This document shows positions 1 to 6,494 of a stretch of DNA of 13,199 nucleotides, piece by piece; within the stretch, counting starts at the first letter, position 1, and the number at the start of each line of letters is the position of its first letter. A program made the translations under genes and the position numbers. The stretch lies in assembly GCA_021802425.1 (NCBI GenBank), contig JAJZXJ010000027.1:1-13199 (forward strand), in the 5' to 3' direction. Under the pieces are notes generated by a model. That model saw only the letters and a list, made by a program, of their open reading frames with translations, was not told the DNA's origin and made no database searches. This DNA comes from Acidulodesulfobacterium sp021802425 (GTDB lineage: Bacteria > SZUA-79 > Acidulodesulfobacterales > Acidulodesulfobacteraceae).

Positions 1-600
1 AAACAGGGAGAGTCTTTCTTTTGTAGATTCATAATCTGTGTGCCTAAAAGCATTAATTCCAAGATTGGCGGCAGTTTCCACATTAAAATTTCTATCGTCT
101 ATAAAAATAGATTCATCAGGTTTTGCACAAGATAAATTCAATGCAAGCTTAAAAATGTTTTCATCGGGTTTCCTTATGTGGACAAAACACGATGTGATGA
201 AAAAATCAAATAATGAATCGAGTGAAAATTTTTTTATCCTGTAAATTGATAATTCAAGACCCTCATTGTTGATTGAAACCAATTTAAATTTATATTTTTC
301 TTTAAGCCCGGCAAATAAGTTTATCATTTGCGGATAAGGTTGGGACTGGTCAAACATAAAGGCTTTAAATTCATTTCTGGAAAAAGGACGCTCTTTGTAA
401 AATAGAGTTTTATCAAGATAATAATCCAAAGAAACTTTGCCTTCTTCATACAGGGCAAATAAATCTTCATGCCTTGCTTCAAAATCTTCATAGTCTAAAT
501 TAAATTTAGCCGAGGCGAGTTTTCTTGATTTTCTATCCCAGCCGTTGGTTAGCAATACGCTGCCGATATCTAAAAAAACCGTTTTTATATGTTCGGACAT
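1..600 (-). CDS. HAD-superfamily hydrolase, C-terminus cut by window edge
   Basis: 200 codons are open from the ATG at 600 to the window edge with no stop, so the C-terminus is missing. The protein shows the haloacid dehalogenase fold signatures: motif I VFLDIGSVLL with nucleophile Asp11, motif II around LVSINNE, motif III lysine in RKPDENIF, and motif IV IDDRNFNVETA. The residue two after the nucleophile is Gly rather than the general-acid Asp. This DxG form is also seen in YihX-like sugar phosphatases and epoxide-hydrolase-like HADs, so a small phosphorylated metabolite is a likely substrate, but it cannot be named. A helical cap lies between motifs I and II, as in subfamily IA. It starts 13 bp after hisS and is probably cotranscribed with it. 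Confidence 0.85.
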   Translation of the reverse strand, partial: MSEHIKTVFLDIGSVLLTNGWDRKSRKLASAKFNLDYEDFEARHEDLFALYEEGKVSLDYYLDKTLFYKERPFSRNEFKAFMFDQSQPYPQMINLFAGLKEKYKFKLVSINNEGLELSIYRIKKFSLDSLFDFFITSCFVHIRKPDENIFKLALNLSCAKPDESIFIDDRNFNVETAANLGINAFRHTDYESTKERLSLF

Positions 601-613
601 TTTGATAGGATAT

Positions 614-1957
614 TTATATATAATTGTTGTTTAACAATTCGATCAACTTTTCTAAGGTTATAAGCTTTTCTTCTCTCGTTTTTATATTTTTTACGGTTAA
701 TTTCTTTTCATCGGCCTCTTTTTCGCCTATTATAGCCACATATTCTATCTTTTTCTTATCCGCATATCTAATCTCTTTTGAAATATTTGGAGAAACGGAA
801 ACGGATAACTCCACGCTTATTCCCTTTAAACGAAGGGTTTTAGCAGCTTTGTAAGCATATAACCTTTCATTTTCGCTTAAATAAACGATATATAATTTAA
901 CGGGCGAATGCAGGAATTGAAGAGCTTTTTCATCTCTTTGCATTATAATATCTATAATTCTTTCTACGCCGAAAGATATTCCGCAGGCGCCTTCCGGACG
1001 GGCGCCATAGAGCTCTACCAAATTATCGTATCTTCCGCCGGCCGCAAAACTTCCGATGCTTAAATCCTTAGATTTTATTTCAAAAATAGGACCCGTATAA
1101 TAACCCAGCCCCCTGACTAAAAGAGGGTCGTATTTTATAAAGTCTAAACCGATAGCGCCTGCGTTTTCTAATATAGATAAAAACTCTTTGGCTCCTTCTA
1201 TGGCTTGATTCTTAACTGACTCATCTTTAACGGATTTATTGAGTCTTTTGCTTAATATCGATAATTTTTCCATATCGGCTAAATCTTTATCAAATTTGAT
1301 AAGTTCCATAAAAGACCTGTAATTTTCTTCGTTAATCCCGTTTTCTTTAAACTCTTTTATTACTCCGCCTTCCCCGATTTTTGCGGTTTTATCCAGCGCC
1401 CTGAGCGCCGCGTCTTTTTTGCCTTCGCCGATTCCGGCGGCATTAATAATTCCGTCAAGGAGTTTTCTGTTGTTTAAAATAATTTCGTAACTGCCCATTT
1501 CTAATTTTGTAAGCGTAAATATCGCCAAGTCCAATAGTTCAAGCTCCACATTCATGGAATAAGAACCTATTATATCGGCATCCGCCTGATAAAACTCCCT
1601 GTATCTTCCGGTCTGAGGGTTTTCATATCTATATACTTTGCCGATTGTATATCTTTTAAACGGTTTAGTAAGTTTTTCCCTGTTTGTCGCGTAATACCTT
1701 CCTAACGGCGAGGTAAATTCGAACCTGAGGCCTAATTTTCTTTTGGCTTTATCCTCGAAGGTGTATATCTCCTTTTCGATTTCCTCTCCGCATTTCCTTG
1801 AAAGAAGCTCGAAATATTCGAAAACGGGCGAATCGATCTCGACAAACCCGTAAAGGACGAAACAATCCCTTATGGTTTCCATAACCTTTCTTCTCAATAT
1901 CATCTCTTCGGGCAAAAAATCCCTCGTCCCCTTGGGGGGCTGCACAAGACTGCTCAT
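614..1957 (-). CDS. hisS: Histidyl-tRNA synthetase, archaeal/eukaryotic-type motifs
   Basis: This is a class II aminoacyl-tRNA synthetase of 447 aa that charges tRNA-His in the cytoplasm. The N-terminus PKGTRDFLPEE (residues 8-18) matches the family start and supports the ATG at 1957, although no strong Shine-Dalgarno is visible. LRFEFTSP (77-84) supplies the conserved Glu80 and Thr82. Motif 2 is VYRYENPQTGRYREF followed by YQADADIIG (108-131). The histidine-binding HisA motif is LVRGLGYYTGPIFE (280-293) with Arg282, followed by GGRYDNLV (307-314) and motif 3 GISFGVERI (326-334). The C-terminal anticodon-binding domain starts near residue 350. The GRYREF-YQADADI form of motif 2 resembles archaeal and eukaryotic enzymes more than the E. 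coli type. The usually Asp position of RGLDYY is Gly here. A terminator lies just upstream, so hisS probably has its own promoter. Confidence 0.96.
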   Translation of the reverse strand: MSSLVQPPKGTRDFLPEEMILRRKVMETIRDCFVLYGFVEIDSPVFEYFELLSRKCGEEIEKEIYTFEDKAKRKLGLRFEFTSPLGRYYATNREKLTKPFKRYTIGKVYRYENPQTGRYREFYQADADIIGSYSMNVELELLDLAIFTLTKLEMGSYEIILNNRKLLDGIINAAGIGEGKKDAALRALDKTAKIGEGGVIKEFKENGINEENYRSFMELIKFDKDLADMEKLSILSKRLNKSVKDESVKNQAIEGAKEFLSILENAGAIGLDFIKYDPLLVRGLGYYTGPIFEIKSKDLSIGSFAAGGRYDNLVELYGARPEGACGISFGVERIIDIIMQRDEKALQFLHSPVKLYIVYLSENERLYAYKAAKTLRLKGISVELSVSVSPNISKEIRYADKKKIEYVAIIGEKEADEKKLTVKNIKTREEKLITLEKLIELLNNNYI

Positions 1958-1994
1958 CTTAAAACCAACCGGTACCTCGATAAATTTTCAATTT

Positions 1995-2027
1995 AAAAAA
2001 AGAGGGTTGGCAAACATATGCCAACCC
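1995..2027 (-). terminator. Rho-independent terminator after the DsrE-like gene
   Basis: On the minus strand, a perfect 9-bp stem GGGTTGGCA/TGCCAACCC (2019-2027 and 2004-2012) with a 6-nt loop is followed after TC by seven T residues (1995-2001). It lies about 110 bp past the DsrE-like stop and 38 bp before the hisS start. It should therefore end the DsrE-like transcript and isolate hisS. The opposite strand has no U-run after the stem, so it is unidirectional. Confidence 0.9.
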
Positions 2028-2053
2028 GCATATAAATTATTTAATATTCATTC

Positions 2054-2078
2054 TTAACGATATAATTTTAACGATATA
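2054..2078. repeat. Short tandem direct repeat in the DsrE-hisS intergenic region
   Basis: Two exact copies of TTAACGATATA (2054-2064 and 2068-2078) lie 14 bp apart in the AT-rich gap between the DsrE-like gene and hisS, upstream of the terminator. The 14-bp period is not a whole number of helical turns, and the sequence is of low complexity. It may be incidental. No protein-binding role can be assigned. Confidence 0.45.
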
Positions 2079-2138
2079 GTAAGTAAATGTAAATATTTTT
2101 AATGTTCGTACTTTTTTATACTCCCGTTGCCGGTTAAA

Positions 2139-2468
2139 TTAAAGAGCTATATAAACGCACCCTTCTTTCGTAAGTTTTGCGATTTTCTCCACGCCCGCGG
2201 GAACTATTTTTGCGTAATCCGGAACATCCCCGTCTTTTAAATCGAACATGTTCATGGCATTGCGGCAGACATAAATATTGGTTTTATTAGTAAGCACTGC
2301 CCTCAATTGCTCCTTGAGCTGCGTATGGTGAAGAAGCGAAACAACGGCGGGACCGAAGATTACGACATTTATTTCTTCCGTTTCGGCTATCGCGCTAAGG
2401 TTTTTCATAACATTCATCAAAAGACCGGGCATTATCGTCCCGTTTGCAACCTGAAGAACATATTTCAT
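2139..2468 (-). CDS. DsrE/DsrF-like family protein
   Basis: A complete cytoplasmic protein of 109 aa without signal peptide or membrane segment. Its fold signature is that of the DsrE/F-like family: an initial strand MKYVLQVAN, then INVVIFGPAV (33-42), a central strand ending in IYVCRNAM with Cys68, and the C-terminal VPAGVEKIAKL followed by GCVYIAL. Members of this family are small homo- or hetero-oligomers. Some carry persulfide on a conserved cysteine in sulfur relay, but many small relatives have no known function. Cys68 is the candidate reactive residue, with a second Cys at 103. GGAG lies 8 bp before the ATG, which fixes the start. The gene has its own promoter and terminator, so it looks monocistronic although it follows the CO cassette. 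A role in sulfur trafficking is inference. Confidence 0.85.
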   Translation of the reverse strand: MKYVLQVANGTIMPGLLMNVMKNLSAIAETEEINVVIFGPAVVSLLHHTQLKEQLRAVLTNKTNIYVCRNAMNMFDLKDGDVPDYAKIVPAGVEKIAKLTKEGCVYIAL

Positions 2469-2507
2469 TCATCATCTCCTTTTTTAAAATTATATTTATA
2501 TTATATG

Positions 2508-2536
2508 GGACATAAAACGACATGCGTTTATATGCC
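2508..2536 (-). other. Possible stem-loop in the DsrE-like gene leader
   Basis: The transcribed strand can fold as GG-CATA-AAACG, a 5-nt loop, then CGTTT-TATG-CC, with single-base bulges: 11 pairs in three helical blocks. It sits 40-68 nt upstream of the start codon, inside a predicted leader of about 160 nt. It lacks a U-tract and so is not an intrinsic terminator. No known riboswitch class is recognised. The rest of the 2469-2671 gap is AT-rich sequence holding the promoter and ribosome binding site. Confidence 0.35.
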
Positions 2537-2635
2537 TGTTTTACCATTGGCCGGTAGCTTGATTTTTGAGAAAGAAATACGTCAAGACAATTTTCGATTT
2601 TAAAGAATTTTAGAACGCAAACAATATATGCTTAA

Positions 2636-2664
2636 ATTGTAAACCTTAATTAGCAAATCGTCAA
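2636..2664 (-). promoter_or_regulatory. Sigma70-type promoter for the DsrE-like gene
   Basis: On the minus strand the -35 TTGACG (2659-2664) and -10 TACAAT (2636-2641) are separated by exactly 17 bp, each one mismatch from consensus. The promoter begins 8 bp past the stop codon of the upstream flavoprotein gene. Transcription starting near 2629 would give an untranslated leader of about 160 nt. Confidence 0.72.
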
Positions 2665-2671
2665 ATGTTTT

Positions 2672-3895
2672 TTAAAGCGGGTATCCTTTATTGAAAATTC
2701 CCCCGCCGAAAAGCATTCCGGTTTTTCGAGCGCTTTTATCGATATAAGAAATATGACGATTAATAATGGATAAATATAATCCGCCGAGTTCAACATATCC
2801 GATAAGTTGCACTCCGTTTATGCGCCCATTTTCATCTAAATAGACTTTTCTAATTCCTTTTCCGTCGCGGCGGCGTTTTACCATACTCACCCCTTTTTGA
2901 ATGCCGACGGAAAGAATCGGCATCCCGAAAAGGGTTACCGTATTCATATCTATGAGAGGAACGGCATATCTCCGCTTAATCCCCATAATATTAAATCCGG
3001 CTATTTCCCCTCCTTTTACCGCATTAAACCATATGGGATTAATTTTCCTTACCCCTTGAATATCCATTTCTGCTATATCGCCGACGGCATAAACATCGGA
3101 GCAACTGGTTCTCATGCGGTCATCGACAATAACTCCATAATTTGTCCTGATAGAATCGCCCCTCATCATCTCAAGGTTAGGTCTAACCCCTGCCGCTATA
3201 ACTAATAGCCCGCAAGGAATGCTCTCTTTATCCACTTGCACGCCCTCAACCTCTCCTTGTTTCCTTTGTATCGACTTTATCACTGCTCCGGTTATTATTT
3301 TTACTCCGTTTTTTTCCATATGGCTTCTTACTATCTCCGCCATTTCGTTATCCAACATTCGGGGTAAAACTTTATCCTCTTTTTCTATTACCGTAACATT
3401 AATGCCCATTTTTTTAAGCGCACAGGCTGCTTCCAAACCGATAAAACCGGAACCCATGACAACCGCCGCATTAACATTTTTAATGAAGGACATTATGTTA
3501 TCGATATCCGATATAGTTTTAAAAGAGAAAATCCCGTTACCCGCGATATTCGGTAATTCCGGAATAATAGGGTTTGAACCGGCGGCGATAAGAAGAAAAT
3601 CATAACATAATTCCCTTCCGCTTTTTAACTTTACCTTACGGTCCTTAAAAATAATTTCCGTAACGGGATTGCCGAATATTGTTTCTACCATTTGTTCATC
3701 ATAAAAGCGCTTCCCTCTCAAGTACAGTTTATCTTTTTCAATTTCGCCGCTTAGATAGTTTGCAAGGAAACAAGGGGAGTAAGCATCCTCTTTTTCTTTA
3801 GACACAATCGTGATTTCGCAGCTCTTATCTATTCCGCGTATAGTCTCTAACGCGCTTATAGCGGCAGGACCGTTTCCTATAATTGTTATATTCAT
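2672..3895 (-). CDS. FAD/NAD(P)-dependent oxidoreductase of the CO dehydrogenase operon
   Basis: A flavoprotein of 407 aa in the pyridine-nucleotide disulfide oxidoreductase superfamily. The N-terminal FAD-binding motif is IIGNGPAA (5-12), the NAD(P)-binding motif VVMGSGFIGLEAA (145-157), and the second FAD motif VYAVGDIAE (268-276). Glu171 at the end of the second strand of the nucleotide-binding fold suggests NAD over NADP. The motif YSPCFLANYLSG places Cys42 where NADH oxidases and CoA-disulfide reductases carry their single redox cysteine. The ATG at 3895 is chosen because GGAG lies 7 bp upstream; a TTG at 3910 would overlap that site. It starts 19 bp after cooS. Flavoproteins of this type commonly follow cooF-cooS and are thought to pass CO-derived electrons to NAD(P)+; the acceptor here is inferred. 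Confidence 0.9.
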   Translation of the reverse strand: MNITIIGNGPAAISALETIRGIDKSCEITIVSKEKEDAYSPCFLANYLSGEIEKDKLYLRGKRFYDEQMVETIFGNPVTEIIFKDRKVKLKSGRELCYDFLLIAAGSNPIIPELPNIAGNGIFSFKTISDIDNIMSFIKNVNAAVVMGSGFIGLEAACALKKMGINVTVIEKEDKVLPRMLDNEMAEIVRSHMEKNGVKIITGAVIKSIQRKQGEVEGVQVDKESIPCGLLVIAAGVRPNLEMMRGDSIRTNYGVIVDDRMRTSCSDVYAVGDIAEMDIQGVRKINPIWFNAVKGGEIAGFNIMGIKRRYAVPLIDMNTVTLFGMPILSVGIQKGVSMVKRRRDGKGIRKVYLDENGRINGVQLIGYVELGGLYLSIINRHISYIDKSARKTGMLFGGGIFNKGYPL

Positions 3896-3914
3896 ATTAA
3901 ATCTCCGCAATGCA

Positions 3915-5816
3915 TTAAATCCCTAAGGCCTTTCTTTTTAGCGCAATATGCGAAATTATTCCAGCCGCGGCTTTCGCCGGATCAAGTTCCACATAAGCCT
4001 TGCCGCCGGTAATATTTTCAAGTTCTTTCGTTAACACATCCGTAGCAACGGAACTTCCTAAAATTCTTGGACTTGGAGCAATATGCACAAGAAGGCCAAG
4101 CGCAAGAAACCACGTTCCTATAGAAACGGCCTTTTCCTGAACAAGTTCGGGGGCAGAACCCGCTGCAGGCAATTGGCTGACTTTAACGCCAAGCCTGTCC
4201 GCCAACGCGCCGAGCAGCGTCGCAATTCTTGAATTATCTACGCATGAACCCATGTTCCATACCGGCGGCAGCGGCACATCAAAACCAGCCGCTTTCCCGA
4301 CGGCGGACAGGACGGCCTTAAGCCCCTCTCCGCAATATTTATCGGTAGCGGCCGAATCCATTAATCCTGCCTGCGCAAGGATATGCCCCGTACATCCGGT
4401 AGCAACGACCAGAACATTATTTTTTAAAAGCTCTTTCGTCATCTTCTCCGTCATCGATGTATCCCTGAGTTTTATGCTTGGGCAGCCTGCAAAACCGACA
4501 ACCCCGTAAATATTCCCCTTTGTTATATTGTCAATCACGGGTTTTAAGGGGTCTGACGAATCAACTTTTTTAAGAAGGTCTATTATCGCCTCTACGGAAA
4601 GCCCGGCAAATCCGACAGATTTTTCTTTTGGTATATTTACTTCTTCCCCCTTTCTTTCTTCAAAGGCGTCTATTGCCATCATTACGATTTTTTTAGCCTC
4701 TTCATCGGCATGCTCCGGCTCAAAATTCACATGAATAGCGCCGGGTATCTTTACAAAAGATTCCGTGGTAATGAACTTTGTGTGAAAACACTCCGCTATC
4801 ATAGCCAAAGACGGCCATATACACTGCATATCCACAACCATAGCATCAACGGCTCCCGTGATTAAAACTAGTTCCGTCTGAAGATTATGGGCAGCCATCG
4901 GAACGCCGTGTCTCATAGTAAGTTCGTTGCCGGTACAGCAGACGCCGACCACATTTATACCCAGCGACCCCCGTTTTTTTGCCTCCTCTTCCAGTTTTTT
5001 AGTCCATTCGAGTATCTTTTCGGAAAGCACGGGATTATGTCCGTGTATTGCGATATTCACCTTGTCTTTTTCAAGGACGCCTATATTCGCCTCAATTTTG
5101 CTAATTTGAGGCGTCCCAAATAAAATATCATGAAAATCCGTCGCCATATGGAGTCCCGCATAACCGTCCACAAGACCCATCTTTAAACAAGCTAAGAGTA
5201 AATTTATAGGATCGGCATCGTTGCCCATGGATGTCCTGTGCATCGCCTCCTCAATTTCGTTATGGGCGTTAGAAATCAAAATCCCTTTATTTTTCCACAT
5301 CTCGAATTCCCTTTTAGGCGCTCTAAGTTTAAGCCAGTTCATAGGTTCCCCATCTTGCCTGCTTAAATCGTCCATCGCCTTAGAAGCTACTTCCCTTGCC
5401 ACATCCATATCCGATTTCCCGTTAGTTTTAATCCCCAATCCCGAAGCAACTTCCAACAATTTGGCCTTGTCGGTAATTTTGTAGCCCGGGGCCTTCCCTT
5501 CCAGCATTTTTTGAAAAGCGATTACTACATGTCTTGCGTGTCCCACATGGGACGCCGCACCTCCGACCTCCTCCCTTAAAAGATTTCTACATACAATCGT
5601 ATCGGCAGTTGCCCCGCACACGCCCTTTGCAGCGCCATTTCCAAAAGGGTCTATCCTGCATGGACCCATATAACACATTCTGCAGCATGAGCCAAGCTGC
5701 CCAAAACCGCACTGCGGCTGCTGGTCCTCCAACCTGTCGATACCTGTCTCTATACCAAGCTCCTCTGCCCTGTCTATTAATGATTGCGTAACTTTATCAA
5801 ATATCTTCATTGGCAT
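3915..5816 (-). CDS. cooS: Anaerobic Ni-Fe carbon monoxide dehydrogenase catalytic subunit
   Basis: This 633-aa subunit catalyses CO + H2O = CO2 + 2H+ + 2e- as a cytoplasmic homodimer. All metal-site residues are present. The D-cluster cysteines are 36 and 44; the B-cluster cysteines are 45, 48, 53 and 67. The C-cluster has a His in IHGHNP (258 or 260) and cysteines 294 (VCCTGNE), 332 (DMQCIWP), 445 (FAGCPS), 475 (ATGCTG) and 525 (MGSCVDNSR). The catalytic-base lysine is Lys562 in EKAVSIGTW. Length is normal for monofunctional CooS. GGGGG lies 8 bp before the ATG at 5816, and 16 bp separate it from cooF. With cooF and a flavoprotein but no acetyl-CoA synthase genes here, it looks like a CO-oxidising, electron-supplying enzyme. 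The local context of Cys445 (GCPS) differs from the GCNNPK form I know best. Confidence 0.98.
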   Translation of the reverse strand: MPMKIFDKVTQSLIDRAEELGIETGIDRLEDQQPQCGFGQLGSCCRMCYMGPCRIDPFGNGAAKGVCGATADTIVCRNLLREEVGGAASHVGHARHVVIAFQKMLEGKAPGYKITDKAKLLEVASGLGIKTNGKSDMDVAREVASKAMDDLSRQDGEPMNWLKLRAPKREFEMWKNKGILISNAHNEIEEAMHRTSMGNDADPINLLLACLKMGLVDGYAGLHMATDFHDILFGTPQISKIEANIGVLEKDKVNIAIHGHNPVLSEKILEWTKKLEEEAKKRGSLGINVVGVCCTGNELTMRHGVPMAAHNLQTELVLITGAVDAMVVDMQCIWPSLAMIAECFHTKFITTESFVKIPGAIHVNFEPEHADEEAKKIVMMAIDAFEERKGEEVNIPKEKSVGFAGLSVEAIIDLLKKVDSSDPLKPVIDNITKGNIYGVVGFAGCPSIKLRDTSMTEKMTKELLKNNVLVVATGCTGHILAQAGLMDSAATDKYCGEGLKAVLSAVGKAAGFDVPLPPVWNMGSCVDNSRIATLLGALADRLGVKVSQLPAAGSAPELVQEKAVSIGTWFLALGLLVHIAPSPRILGSSVATDVLTKELENITGGKAYVELDPAKAAAGIISHIALKRKALGI

Positions 5817-5832
5817 TTTAATTACCCCCGTT

Positions 5833-6396
5833 TTAAATATTTCCTAAATTTCTTAACATTTCCATGGGCGTTATTTTTCTTTCTTCATTAATTGTAACAG
5901 CCCTGGCAACTCTTTCCGCAGATAATATCCTTTGAGTTTTAAAAAGTTCTTCCGTTTCTCCAAAGGTAAGAGCATGGGTGGGACATGCTTCAACGCACGC
6001 AGGCTTTCTACCGTCTTTTAGCCTGTCAAGGCAAAAATCGCACTTTCTGGCCACCTTCATTGCATAATCCGCGGTAATTGCGCCAAAAGGACAAACCATG
6101 GCACACATCCAACATCCCATACATTTATCTAAGTTAACATCGACCCTGCCAAACTCTTGGTCTCTTTGCATAGCTCCTGTAGGACAAGCTGCCATGCATG
6201 CGGCATCGGCGCAATGCATACACTTAACGGGATAAGAAAAAGAAAAAGCCTTCTCGACATGAACTCTTTTTATCGGCGCCGGAGTTTCAAAAATAGCCGA
6301 AAATAGATCTTTGGACGAGGAATGTTGAATTGCGCAGGCAATCTCACAGGATTTGCAGGCGGTGCACTTTTCGATATCAATGAAAATCTCTTTCAT
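5833..6396 (-). CDS. cooF: CooF-like four-cluster ferredoxin, CO dehydrogenase electron carrier
   Basis: An iron-sulfur protein of 187 aa with sixteen cysteines arranged for four [4Fe-4S] clusters: 11/14/17/21, 59/62/67/71, 92/95/98/102 and 119/122/134/138. This is the CooF/HycB/DmsB pattern. There is no Tat or Sec signal, so it acts in the cytoplasm. Its position 16 bp upstream of cooS identifies it as the electron acceptor of CO dehydrogenase, and the downstream flavoprotein is the likely next carrier. The ATG at 6396 has a near-perfect ribosome binding site, AAGGAGGTGAT. That site is partly within a possible hairpin. DmsB/HycB-type subunits of other oxidoreductases look alike, and the neighbourhood decides the call. 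Confidence 0.94.
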   Translation of the reverse strand: MKEIFIDIEKCTACKSCEIACAIQHSSSKDLFSAIFETPAPIKRVHVEKAFSFSYPVKCMHCADAACMAACPTGAMQRDQEFGRVDVNLDKCMGCWMCAMVCPFGAITADYAMKVARKCDFCLDRLKDGRKPACVEACPTHALTFGETEELFKTQRILSAERVARAVTINEERKITPMEMLRNLGNI

Positions 6397-6400
6397 TATA

Positions 6401-6424
6401 AATCACCTCCTTTTTAAGGAGATT
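6401..6424 (-). promoter_or_regulatory. cooF ribosome binding site with possible sequestering hairpin
   Basis: On the transcribed strand CTCCTT (6416-6421) can pair perfectly with AAGGAG (6407-6412) across a 3-nt loop. This buries most of the AAGGAGGTGAT Shine-Dalgarno of cooF. The stem is only 6 bp, so stability is modest. It would form in transcripts reading through from rcoM, but hardly in a transcript starting near 6412. Confidence 0.4.
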
Positions 6425-6448
6425 AATTTATTTCTTAACTTCTGTAAA
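6420..6448 (-). promoter_or_regulatory. Weak candidate promoter for cooF-cooS-FNOR
   Basis: TTTACA (6443-6448) resembles a -35 box, and 17 bp on is TAATCT (6420-6425), which keeps only the first, second and last -10 bases. The -35 lies 6 bp past the end of the second 19-bp repeat, as expected for an activator bound upstream. The leader would be only about 16 nt. The weak boxes fit an activator-dependent promoter, but the call rests mainly on position. Confidence 0.4.
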
Positions 6449-6454
6449 GAAATT

Positions 6455-6494
6455 TTTGATAAACGGCTTGAAAGGTTTGATAAACGGCTTGAAA
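6455..6494 (-). promoter_or_regulatory. Paired 19-bp direct repeats, candidate RcoM/LytTR operator
   Basis: Two identical copies of TTTCAAGCCGTTTATCAAA (minus strand; 6476-6494 and 6455-6473) are separated by 2 bp, giving a 21-bp period. The first copy begins immediately after the rcoM stop codon. At the next 21-bp step only TTTC and a few further bases recur, so a third site would be degenerate. LytTR domains typically bind direct repeats about two helical turns apart, and RcoM carries such a domain. Placement between rcoM and cooF makes this the likely CO-responsive operator. The binding itself is inferred. Confidence 0.72.

Noticed and set aside
2307..2603. Plus-strand open frame of 98 codons crossing the DsrE-like gene and its leader
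   Set aside because: It is antisense to a well-supported gene, has no ribosome binding site and resembles no family. The other plus-strand frames (for example within 3219-3605 and 4252-4509) are likewise mirror images of real genes.
2677..2705. GCGGG/CCCGC hairpin at the end of the flavoprotein gene as a terminator
   Set aside because: The stem is only 5 bp with a loop of about 20 nt, lies partly in coding sequence, and is followed by TTT then A residues, not a U-run.
3896..3910. Upstream TTG start for the flavoprotein giving five more residues
   Set aside because: The TTG-CGG-AGA sequence contains the GGAG ribosome binding site that serves the ATG at 3895, and the FAD motif normally starts within the first ten residues.
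3915..5816. CooS as part of a CO dehydrogenase/acetyl-CoA synthase complex
   Set aside because: No acetyl-CoA synthase or corrinoid protein genes are adjacent, and the cooF plus flavoprotein context indicates the monofunctional type.
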